From CAYPEK01 sp964409645 (lineage in GTDB: Bacteria > UBP15 > UBA6099): DNA of 27,969 bases. Each line of letters starts with the position of its first letter. Within the stretch, counting starts at the first letter, position 1. Shown here piece after piece: positions 1 through 6,664 of the stretch. A model generated the notes under the pieces. It was not told the origin of the DNA. It searched no databases and was given only the letters and a program-made list of their open reading frames with translations. Made by a program: the position numbers and the translations under genes. The stretch spans positions 1 to 27,969 of the forward strand of contig CAYPEK010000053.1 of the NCBI GenBank assembly GCA_964409645.1. Reading direction: 5' to 3'.

Positions 1-222
1 GGCGATGTTCATAGCGACGAACTGCTTCGTTGTCGGCACATTTTTTTGTTCATGTACATCCCAGTACACTCACTGCAAAAATGCACCTTCCGCCTCGCAT
101 TTCATCCGCTCTGAATCATCGCAACCAAATCCTAATGGCGGATTTTGGATTCAGAGCAGTAGGGAGAGTATCCTCGTTTGAGGGTGGCACAAAATCAAGC
201 TCTTTATTTCCAGTGAAAAAAA
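1..222. other. Intergenic region with nested inverted repeats, no gene seen
   Basis: I find no convincing coding frame here. The stretch lies downstream of the leftward radical SAM gene. It contains a perfect 10-base inverted repeat, GCTCTGAATC at 108-117 and GATTCAGAGC at 148-157. Inside it is a second, shorter pair, AAATCC at 127-132 and GGATTT at 140-145. A separate small palindrome, TGTAC (53-57) and GTACA (64-68), lies to the left. There is no T-tract that would make these a classical terminator. The structured look suggests an interspersed non-coding repeat, but only one copy is visible. Confidence 0.5.
108..157. repeat. Nested inverted repeat (cruciform-like)
   Basis: The outer arms are GCTCTGAATC and GATTCAGAGC, a perfect 10-base match. 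The right arm continues inward as GGATTTTGG, which nearly matches CCAAATCC on the left, with a bulge of about seven bases. It could be a processed 3' end for the leftward transcript or a REP-like element. There is no adjacent T-run. Confidence 0.6.
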
Positions 223-1650
223 TTATGAAGCGATTTTATCTTTCTTGCCGGGAAAGATGATTTTCATGGCGCGCTTGAAGATTATCCGTACCTGAGTGTA
301 CGAGTGAATTTCTTTTAGCAGGCGGAACATGATTTTGGGACGCAGGTAAAATCGAAAGTGCGCCGAGCGTTGCATTCGAATCAATTGTTTCGGGTTGATT
401 GTGTGGTGACAGTAGCTGAGACTGTGAATGTACATCTCGTCGTAGTCGAGTTTCTCAAGCCGGCCTTCGGCTTTCAACTGGTCGTAGAGGCAGCTTCCGG
501 GGAACGGAGTGAAATTGAAGAAGTTCGCACGGTTGAGGTTGAGCCTTAGCGCAAGCTCGACCGTCTGCTTCATATCGTCGATTGTTTCGCCCGGAAAGCC
601 GAGGATGAAAAAGCCGGTCACGCGCAGGCCGTTTCTTCTCAGCATGTCGATGCGTTCGGGGACGACCTTGAGGTCGAGTTTTTTCTTCATCAGTTCGAGC
701 ACTCGCTGCGAGCCTGATTCGATACCTACGCCTGTCGAATAGCATCCCGCGCGGCGCATGAGTTTCACAAGTTCCTCGTCGAAGCCGTCAAGCCTGATGC
801 CTGTCGTGCAGCCCCAGAGTACGTCGAGTTTTCTTCTGATGATCGCCTCGCACACCTGCACGGCGAAGTTGCGGTCGCAGACGAAATTGTCGTCGAAGAT
901 GTGCACTTCCGGGATGTTGTATTCCTTGCGGAGAATCTCGAAAGTGTCCGCGACGCTCTCCGGGTCTCTGTGGCGCAGTCGTTTGCCCATCGCAGTACCC
1001 GCGCCGCAGTATGTGCATGCAAACGGGCAGCCGCGCGTCGTGATTGTCGGCGCGATCCTGCTTTTCATAGTGAAAATGCCGTTGGGGTAGAGCGAAAAAC
1101 TGTTTGGCTGAAGCAGGTCCCACGCGGGCTGGTCGAGCGTTTTGATGTCGTCGATTATCTTTCGCGGCGTGTATTCGATCCGGCCGTTGTCATTAATAAC
1201 CATATTCGGAATCGCTCGCAGCGAATCGATCGTCGGTGCCGGATTTTGCTCGATGAGCGAGACAAGCGCGGGCAGTGTTTCCTCGCCTTCGCCGTTGACA
1301 ACATAGTCGAATTCCGGAATTCTTTCGTAGATTTCCTCAGGCAGAAAGATCGCGTGCGGGCCTCCCGCCACGAGTTTGATGCCGGGACAGCGTTTCTTTA
1401 TCGCGCGAGCGTAGGCCGCCGCCGAGGAAAAATAGGCTGTGTTCACGTGTATGCCGGCCATCCCGTAGCCGCCTGCCGCTATCATCTCGGCGACTTTGTC
1501 CGGAAGCAGCGCATCACGTGCCGCGTTTACTATGTACGGATCGTGTCCGGCGCGCCGGAGCGCTGTAGCGAGATATGCAAGTCCGAGGTTCGGAATTATT
1601 AAATATGTTTCGAGGTTGATGCGTTTAGGATCTATTAGGGCGACTTTCAT
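223..1650 (-). CDS. B12-binding-type radical SAM protein
   Basis: This is a 475-residue radical SAM enzyme of the class with an N-terminal cobalamin-binding-type domain. Residues 1-135 look like a B12-binding Rossmann fold, with AGGPHA near 95-100 and NGEGEETL near 119-126. They lack the classical DxHxxG cobalamin motif, as many members of this class do. The radical SAM cluster motif CX3CX2C is C208, C212, C215, within TRGCPFACTYCG. GIESGSQ and GFPGET motifs of the partial TIM barrel follow. The C-terminal tail (about 430-475) is basic and hydrophobic, which suggests contact with the membrane. Family members methylate unactivated carbons or form C-C bonds in lipids, tetrapyrroles and natural products. 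The substrate here cannot be read from sequence. The start is an ATG with only a weak ribosome site, behind a TATAAT box. Confidence 0.9.
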   Translation of the reverse strand: MKVALIDPKRINLETYLIIPNLGLAYLATALRRAGHDPYIVNAARDALLPDKVAEMIAAGGYGMAGIHVNTAYFSSAAAYARAIKKRCPGIKLVAGGPHAIFLPEEIYERIPEFDYVVNGEGEETLPALVSLIEQNPAPTIDSLRAIPNMVINDNGRIEYTPRKIIDDIKTLDQPAWDLLQPNSFSLYPNGIFTMKSRIAPTITTRGCPFACTYCGAGTAMGKRLRHRDPESVADTFEILRKEYNIPEVHIFDDNFVCDRNFAVQVCEAIIRRKLDVLWGCTTGIRLDGFDEELVKLMRRAGCYSTGVGIESGSQRVLELMKKKLDLKVVPERIDMLRRNGLRVTGFFILGFPGETIDDMKQTVELALRLNLNRANFFNFTPFPGSCLYDQLKAEGRLEKLDYDEMYIHSLSYCHHTINPKQLIRMQRSAHFRFYLRPKIMFRLLKEIHSYTQVRIIFKRAMKIIFPGKKDKIAS

Positions 1651-1683
1651 TTCCGGCCGGCGCGAGAATTCCTTTCAGTCTCG

Positions 1684-1689
1684 ATTATA
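1684..1689 (-). promoter_or_regulatory. Candidate -10 box for the leftward radical SAM gene
   Basis: On the minus strand this reads TATAAT, 33 bases before the ATG at 1650. It would give a leader of about 25-30 bases. I see no good -35 hexamer, so this is a partial promoter match in an AT-rich gap between two leftward genes. Confidence 0.45.
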
Positions 1690-1744
1690 GCGCATTTTTT
1701 TCATAAAAGCATATTTTTATACTTGTCGGCGGGGGAGCCGAAAT

Positions 1745-2506
1745 CTATTCCGGCTTTATATCGATGTAGTCTTCCAGCTCTTTTTTACACGACCGGAAGA
1801 GACGCATGAACTCTTTCAGTTCCGCTATTGTTTCTTTGCCGCCGCGCGAATTACTGCCGGAGTAGTCGTATCGGGCCGGAACCTGTTCGTAGCTGTCAGT
1901 AAAGAGGCACGACTTAATGAAAAATTCCGCTGGCGCGAATGCTCCAGCGCTGTTCAGCAACTTATCTCCGAAGTGCTTCATCGCGTGTTTCACCACTGTC
2001 GCTTTGTAAAGTTTGAGCATGTATGTGTAGTCGGTGGAATTCGGTAGCGTAAATCCCGACCGGAGCAGGAAATTCGAAAGAGGAATGAACGCGTGCAGCA
2101 GCGGCGGTGTCCCGGTGAACGAGCCGCCCGGAATGAACCTCGAAGCGGACACGATCTCCGCGCCCGCTCTGAATTTTTCAAGCATCGCGGAGACGGTTTC
2201 GTAGTCGTTAGAGATTTCCGGCTCGATAATGATGACAGGATCGGTGTCCGAGGCGGTTTTCGATACGTTCATCAATCCGATTCTTAACATCGTGCCGAGT
2301 CCGCGCTTGTCCTTGAACCGGATGAGGCGGACGCTGTCTTTTTCGCCGTGCTGTTCGATTATTTCCGGCGATCCGTCCGTGCTCGCGTCGTCGAGCGCGA
2401 TAATGCGGAACTTTTCTTTCTTTGAAGTCATTGCGACTGCGAGGCCGTCGAGGAAAAGACCGACAGTTTTCGCATGGTTGCAAACAGGTGCGATGAAATG
2501 GATCAT
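1745..2506 (-). CDS. Family 2 glycosyltransferase, polyprenyl-phosphate type
   Basis: This 253-residue protein resembles GT2 enzymes of the dolichol/polyprenyl-phosphate mannose synthase group. The nucleotide-binding motif LDDASTDGS is at residues 38-46. The acceptor-side motif ASRFIPGGS is at 121-129, followed by a hydrophobic stretch with an SNFLLR segment. At the site of the usual metal-binding DxD the sequence reads EPEIS (95-99), which is unusual. I chose the ATG at 2506. An upstream in-frame GTG at 2551 would place the TATAAT promoter-like sequence inside the coding region. There is no C-terminal transmembrane anchor, so the enzyme is probably cytoplasmic or peripheral. It lies next to three radical SAM genes, and its product may be a lipid-linked sugar for the same pathway. 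That link is inference. Confidence 0.8.
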   Translation of the reverse strand: MIHFIAPVCNHAKTVGLFLDGLAVAMTSKKEKFRIIALDDASTDGSPEIIEQHGEKDSVRLIRFKDKRGLGTMLRIGLMNVSKTASDTDPVIIIEPEISNDYETVSAMLEKFRAGAEIVSASRFIPGGSFTGTPPLLHAFIPLSNFLLRSGFTLPNSTDYTYMLKLYKATVVKHAMKHFGDKLLNSAGAFAPAEFFIKSCLFTDSYEQVPARYDYSGSNSRGGKETIAELKEFMRLFRSCKKELEDYIDIKPE

Positions 2507-2537
2507 AGAACCAACCCGCTGTATTTTATGAAAAAAT

Positions 2538-2543
2538 ATTATA
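2538..2543 (-). promoter_or_regulatory. Candidate -10 box for the GT2 gene
   Basis: The minus strand reads TATAAT here. Transcription would begin near 2531, leaving about 25 bases before the ATG at 2506. The -35 region is poor. Together with the rightward box at 2632-2637, this makes the gap a divergent promoter region. Confidence 0.5.
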
Positions 2544-2631
2544 CAACGCACCCGCCGATGCCGGAAACGAATGAAAAAAATCAGAACAGCCCGGATTATG
2601 CATGTGCTTTTTAATTAATGTTTTTTTCAGC

Positions 2632-2637
2632 TATAAT
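2632..2637 (+). promoter_or_regulatory. Candidate -10 box for the rightward radical SAM pair
   Basis: TATAAT lies 52 bases before the chosen GTG start at 2689, in an AT-rich stretch. The -35 position is T-rich without a clear consensus. Its presence argues against starting the gene at the upstream ATG (2602), which would make the promoter part of the coding region. Confidence 0.5.
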
Positions 2638-2676
2638 AAAACAGCGTGGAAGCCGGCGCTGAAAAGCGTCGCGGCC

Positions 2677-2681
2677 GGAGG
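2677..2681 (+). promoter_or_regulatory. Ribosome binding site that fixes the GTG start at 2689
   Basis: GGAGG is followed by seven bases and then GTG at 2689. This is a near-ideal Shine-Dalgarno spacing and decides the start of the Tes-like radical SAM gene. Confidence 0.8.
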
Positions 2682-2688
2682 CCGGCGG

Positions 2689-3984
2689 GTGTCAGATAAC
2701 ACGAGCGGAAAAATCATAGCGAAAACGAGAAGCCTGTGCCCGGAGTGCGGCAAAGTCACTGACGCGGTCATTTCCGAGCGGGATAATCGGATTTACATAA
2801 CGAAAAACTGCGTGGAACACGGTAGTAGTGAGGCTCTGCTTTCCGCCGATGCCGGATTTTTCATGCGCTGCCGGGAGGAGTCTATCGGCGCGCCCGTCGG
2901 GATGGATTGCGACATCACAGGTTGCCTGACGTGCACGCGGCATGTTGATAAAGCGAAAACGATAATGATCGACGCCACGGAGAAATGCAACCTGAAATGC
3001 CCGGCGTGTTTCACGAACACTCACACAACGGCGAAGAGGGACCCCTCGATAGAAGAGATCACGTCGCGGCTGAAGGAGTGGAAAACGCGCCCGGCGGTGC
3101 TGCTGTGCGGCGGCGAGCCGACGGTGAGACCGGACTTGCCGGAACTTATCGCCGCGATAACTTCGCTCGGCTTCGTCGTGAAGATGGCGACGAACGGAAT
3201 CAGATTGACAGACAGGGAATTTGTTGCAAAGCTGAAGAAATCCGGTCTGGACTGGGCGCTCTTTCAGTTCGACGGATTTTCGGACGAGATATACGAAAAA
3301 ACCCGCGGCCGCGCTCTGATGGAGATTAAAGAAACCGCGCTTGAAAATCTGAGAGAAGCGGGGATCAAGGTTTGCCTCGCGATGATGGTAGTGAAGGGCC
3401 TTAACGACGGTGAGCTGGGGCGCGTAATCGACTACATGATGCGAAGCGACAACGTGATGCATCTCGGCTGCACAGCGTTGTCGTGCGTCGGCCGCGACGA
3501 ATTCGAGGCGGAGTACGAAACGAGCGCGGCGGACATTCTGCGGGCGATAGAATCCGGGACGGCAGGGCGGCTGAAGTCGGACGACTTCATGCACACGAGG
3601 CGGATCGGCAACATGATGTTCCGGCTGACGAAGAACTCCGAATACCAGCAGAAGCCGTGCTTTCACATGGCACTGCTGCACAAGCGCGGGACGGGATTCG
3701 TGCCCGTGAACAGATATTTCAGCCCGGGCGGCCTGCTGCGTAATCCGGGAGGTTTCGTTGAGATGGCGCGCCTATACGGTTCGCTGCGGAACTGGGACGC
3801 GATGCAACTCACGGGTAAGGTGAAATTGTTGACGATTGAGGAATTCCGCGCGAGGAACACGATCGATCTCTGCGACGCGAACCGGTGCAACAAGGTTTAT
3901 ATGGCGGAGCATGGTTACATCCCGCCGTGCATCTATAATACGAAATACAGGCCCGAATGTTGGCTGCCTGAAGTGATACAATGA
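2689..3984 (+). CDS. Radical SAM protein, COG1964/MJ0619 (tetraether lipid synthase-like) family
   Basis: This 431-residue protein starts at a GTG with a strong ribosome site. The N-terminus carries a rubredoxin-like or zinc-knuckle pattern, CPEC at residues 17-20 and CVEHG from residue 41. A cysteine group follows (C61, C74, C79, C82). The radical SAM motif is CNLKCPACF (C100, C104, C107), with CGGEPT at 140-145. The C-terminus has DLCDANRC (393-400), then IPPCIYN (C414) and C424. This resembles the cysteine-rich tail of the family that includes MJ0619/Tes. Tes joins lipid tails through sp3 carbons to make membrane-spanning lipids and carries several extra iron centres. Bacterial homologues have been proposed to make membrane-spanning lipids. 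This protein is shorter than Tes, so its function is not certain. Its stop overlaps the next start (ATGA), which implies translational coupling. Confidence 0.85.
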   Translation: MSDNTSGKIIAKTRSLCPECGKVTDAVISERDNRIYITKNCVEHGSSEALLSADAGFFMRCREESIGAPVGMDCDITGCLTCTRHVDKAKTIMIDATEKCNLKCPACFTNTHTTAKRDPSIEEITSRLKEWKTRPAVLLCGGEPTVRPDLPELIAAITSLGFVVKMATNGIRLTDREFVAKLKKSGLDWALFQFDGFSDEIYEKTRGRALMEIKETALENLREAGIKVCLAMMVVKGLNDGELGRVIDYMMRSDNVMHLGCTALSCVGRDEFEAEYETSAADILRAIESGTAGRLKSDDFMHTRRIGNMMFRLTKNSEYQQKPCFHMALLHKRGTGFVPVNRYFSPGGLLRNPGGFVEMARLYGSLRNWDAMQLTGKVKLLTIEEFRARNTIDLCDANRCNKVYMAEHGYIPPCIYNTKYRPECWLPEVIQ

Positions 3985-5465
3985 AGATTGCATTTGCATA
4001 TCCGGCTTTCGAGAGTCTCGCGCTCGAATACCTGTCGGCGGTGGCGAAATCGAAAGGCCACGAGATCGCGATGGTATTCGACCCGCGGCTGTTCGACGAT
4101 TCATTCGTGACGGTGCCGTCGCTGGCAAAGTTTTTCTCGCGCCGGAAGAAGGTCGCGGAAGAGGTGGCTGCGCAAAAGCCGGACCTCGTTGTGTTCTCGG
4201 TTGTGACGCCTGACTATCCGTGGTTTATCGAAATAGGCCGGATGATAAGGGAGCGGACGGACGCGCCTTTCATTGCCGGGAACATCCACGTGACTTCGGC
4301 GCCGGAAGAGGTGTTGAAGCTCGGTTTCATGAACGCGGTTGTGCGGGGCGAGGGCGAGCACGCTTTCGCGGACATTCTCGATTCGCTCGAGCGCGACGGA
4401 AAAATTGACCCCGAAATTCAGAATGTCGGAACGCTTGAGAACGGCAAGGCGCGACTGAGCCCGCTGCGGCCACTCATTCAGGACTTGGACACGCTTCCGT
4501 TCCCGGACAAAACTCTCTATGAAAATACGCCGATGAGGGTGTCCGAAGTTTATACGATAATGGCGACCCGCGGCTGCCCGTATCAGTGCACGTTCTGCAA
4601 CAACAGCCTGATGAAAAAGCTCTACGGCGTGAAGGGTTATGTCAGGTCGAGAAGCGTTGGCAATGTGATGGAAGAGCTTGCGGCGGCGAAGCAAAAGTAT
4701 TCTCCGCGCTGCATAAATTTCTACGACGAGGTTTTCGGAACGAGCAAGAAGTGGCTGGGCGAGTTCGTGGATAAATACACGCCCGCGATCGGTCTGCCGT
4801 ACATAGCGTGCACGAACCCGAATATTGTCGATGAGGAATACGCGGAACTGCTCCGGCGGTCGGGCTGCCGGAAGGTCGATATCGGCGTGCAGACGGTGAA
4901 TGAGGAGAAACGCGCGACGATATACAACCGGCGCGAGTCGAACGAGCGGATACGGAATGCGTTTTCGATTCTCAAGAGCAAAAAAATAGTTGTCGCCGCT
5001 GAAAACATAATCAATTTCCCCGGCGAGACGGAGTCGGACCTGAAGGAAATGACGTTGTTCTACAACGAGACACGGCCCGACATATTGAAAATATTCTGGC
5101 TGCGCTATTTCCCGGGCACGGAGATCGTGAACATAGCGGTGGAGAAGGGCGTGCTGAACGCGGAGGCGGTTGAAAAAATAAACGCCGGGCGGGACGACTA
5201 CTCGATCACGCAGTCAGAGACAGCGCCTAAGATGCACAGGAAATTCTATCTGCTGCTGACGCTTTCGCAGGTGGCGCCGAAAAAGATGATCGAGAAAATT
5301 GTCGAGCGGCGACTGTACCGTTTCCTTCCGGCGTCGTTCATCTCCCGGCTCGCGTACACGATAATTCGGATTGTGACGAAGAAGGACCGCGACAGCGAAG
5401 TAATGATGCACCAGCACATCGGGCGCTACAAATATTATCTGAAGAAATTCCTCACGCGGCAGTAG
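3981..5465 (+). CDS. B12-binding-type radical SAM protein
   Basis: This 494-residue enzyme begins within the stop of the preceding radical SAM gene (ATGA overlap), so the two are probably co-translated. Residues 1-140 form a cobalamin-binding-type fold, with AGNIHVT near 99-105 and RGEGEHAF near 122-129, again without DxHxxG. The cluster motif is TRGCPYQCTFCNN (C199, C203, C206). NFPGET near residue 340 is typical of the family's barrel. The tail from about residue 435 is basic and partly hydrophobic, as in the leftward homologue, which suggests membrane association. The reaction is unknown. Candidates are methylation or a carbon skeleton change on a lipid or lipid-linked substrate. A 100-base assembly gap lies 71 bases downstream, so further operon members may be missing. 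Confidence 0.9.
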   Translation: MKIAFAYPAFESLALEYLSAVAKSKGHEIAMVFDPRLFDDSFVTVPSLAKFFSRRKKVAEEVAAQKPDLVVFSVVTPDYPWFIEIGRMIRERTDAPFIAGNIHVTSAPEEVLKLGFMNAVVRGEGEHAFADILDSLERDGKIDPEIQNVGTLENGKARLSPLRPLIQDLDTLPFPDKTLYENTPMRVSEVYTIMATRGCPYQCTFCNNSLMKKLYGVKGYVRSRSVGNVMEELAAAKQKYSPRCINFYDEVFGTSKKWLGEFVDKYTPAIGLPYIACTNPNIVDEEYAELLRRSGCRKVDIGVQTVNEEKRATIYNRRESNERIRNAFSILKSKKIVVAAENIINFPGETESDLKEMTLFYNETRPDILKIFWLRYFPGTEIVNIAVEKGVLNAEAVEKINAGRDDYSITQSETAPKMHRKFYLLLTLSQVAPKKMIEKIVERRLYRFLPASFISRLAYTIIRIVTKKDRDSEVMMHQHIGRYKYYLKKFLTRQ

Positions 5466-5536
5466 CTTGTCAATGTGAAGGTCGGGAACGTACCTCGCCA
5501 GTGGAAACGATCGTTGATGAATGTCGGCTGGTAATG

Positions 5537-5636
5537 NNNNNNNNNNNNNNNNNNNNNNNNNNNNNNNNNNNNNNNNNNNNNNNNNNNNNNNNNNNNNNNN
5601 NNNNNNNNNNNNNNNNNNNNNNNNNNNNNNNNNNNN
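5537..5636. other. Assembly gap (100 N)
   Basis: Exactly 100 N, a usual placeholder for a scaffold join of unknown length. The bases on both sides (5466-5536 and 5637-5771) hold no gene that I can support. True distance and content across the gap are unknown. Confidence 0.98.
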
Positions 5637-5771
5637 TAATGATACAAAAAATCAAAATGTTAAAAATATTTTATTTAAATAATATATAAAGTATTATATA
5701 TAATGGCAAAAAACCTGAGATAAAGCGCTTGCGGCCCGCGGCGTTTTGAATTTGAGGCGGTACACGTTTAT
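5637..5771 (+). promoter_or_regulatory. AT-rich leader with TATAAT box before the TPR gene
   Basis: From 5637 to about 5704 the sequence is nearly all A and T, in sharp contrast to the GC-rich genes around it. TATAAT at 5699-5704 is a candidate -10 box for the rightward gene cluster. A -35 box is not clear. GAGG at 5754-5757 lies 14 bases from the ATG at 5772, a long spacing for a ribosome site. Assembly uncertainty next to the N run applies. Confidence 0.45.
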
Positions 5772-6584
5772 ATGTTGAAGGAAAAATCGAACTCGGAAGC
5801 GCAAGAGCATTATTCATACGGGAAAATATTTTTCGAGCGTGGTGAGCCTGAACGCGCTGTTGATGAGTTCAAAGTAGCGTTGGAGAGCGATCCGACGAAT
5901 GTAAGTTTCCTTATCGGGCTTGGGCAGTGCTATCTTTCGCTTCAGAAAATTGACGAGGCTGTGACGGCGCTCGAGAAGGCGGTGTCCGGCACACCGGATT
6001 TCGCTGATGCGCATTACTACCTCGGAAGAGCTTATTCCGAAAAGGGCCTCAGAGAAAAAGCAATAAACGAGTTCAAAGAAGCGCTTAACGTCAACCCGAG
6101 ATACGTGGCGGCGAAAAAGAACCTCGGCGCGTTGATGAAAACGGCGCCGGCAAAATCACGCGGGAAAGAAAACGACAACGATCCGAACTCCGACGAGCAG
6201 GTGTCGCGTCAGGCGAATATACATTTTCACATGGGAAACGCGCTGCTGCAGAAGAACATGCTGCAGGAAGCAATGGTGGAGTTCAAAGAGGCGATCCGTT
6301 TGCGCCCGAATTATCCCGACATCAGGAACAGGCTCGGCGAGCTTTACGTGAGGCGCGCGCAGTACAACCTCGCGGCGGAGGAGTTTCAGGTCGCTCTGAA
6401 GATAAACCCGAAATACACGACTGCGATGCTGAATCTCGCGGAATGCCACCGGATGCACAGCGAGCAGCTAATGGACAAAGCGGAGAAGGAGTACCAGCGG
6501 GTGCTCGAGCTCGACGCGACGAACACACGTGCGGCGCGCGGCCTCGAGATCATAAGATCAATTAAAAACATAGATTTTATTTGA
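5772..6584 (+). CDS. Tetratricopeptide (TPR) repeat protein
   Basis: This 270-residue protein contains about six TPR units. Three lie in residues 10-117 (for example the stretches beginning YSYGKIFFERGEPERAVDEF and AHYYLGRAYSEKGLREKAI). Three more lie in 140-260. They are split by a short charged linker near 118-140. There is no signal peptide or membrane segment, so it is probably cytoplasmic. TPR arrays bind partner proteins, and no enzyme domain is visible. It opens the rightward cluster 80 bases before the FapA-family gene, and a second TPR-containing protein occurs two genes further on. The partner cannot be named from sequence. Confidence 0.85.
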   Translation: MLKEKSNSEAQEHYSYGKIFFERGEPERAVDEFKVALESDPTNVSFLIGLGQCYLSLQKIDEAVTALEKAVSGTPDFADAHYYLGRAYSEKGLREKAINEFKEALNVNPRYVAAKKNLGALMKTAPAKSRGKENDNDPNSDEQVSRQANIHFHMGNALLQKNMLQEAMVEFKEAIRLRPNYPDIRNRLGELYVRRAQYNLAAEEFQVALKINPKYTTAMLNLAECHRMHSEQLMDKAEKEYQRVLELDATNTRAARGLEIIRSIKNIDFI

Positions 6585-6664
6585 TAAAACACGGCGGCCT
6601 CCGGACCGCGGCCAAACGCTGAACGAACGGCGAATACCGGAAAAACTGATAAGGAGAACCCGTC

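Noticed and set aside
30..260. Small plus-strand open frame of 76 codons at the left edge
   Set aside because: It lies over an inverted-repeat non-coding stretch, has no ribosome site and runs into the end of a clear gene on the other strand.
2507..2551. Extension of the GT2 gene to GTG 2551
   Set aside because: The extension contains TATAAT and gives residues not expected before the GT2 first strand.
2602..2688. Extension of the Tes-like gene to ATG 2602
   Set aside because: It would include the TATAAT box and lacks a ribosome site. GGAGG with GTG at 2689 is far better.
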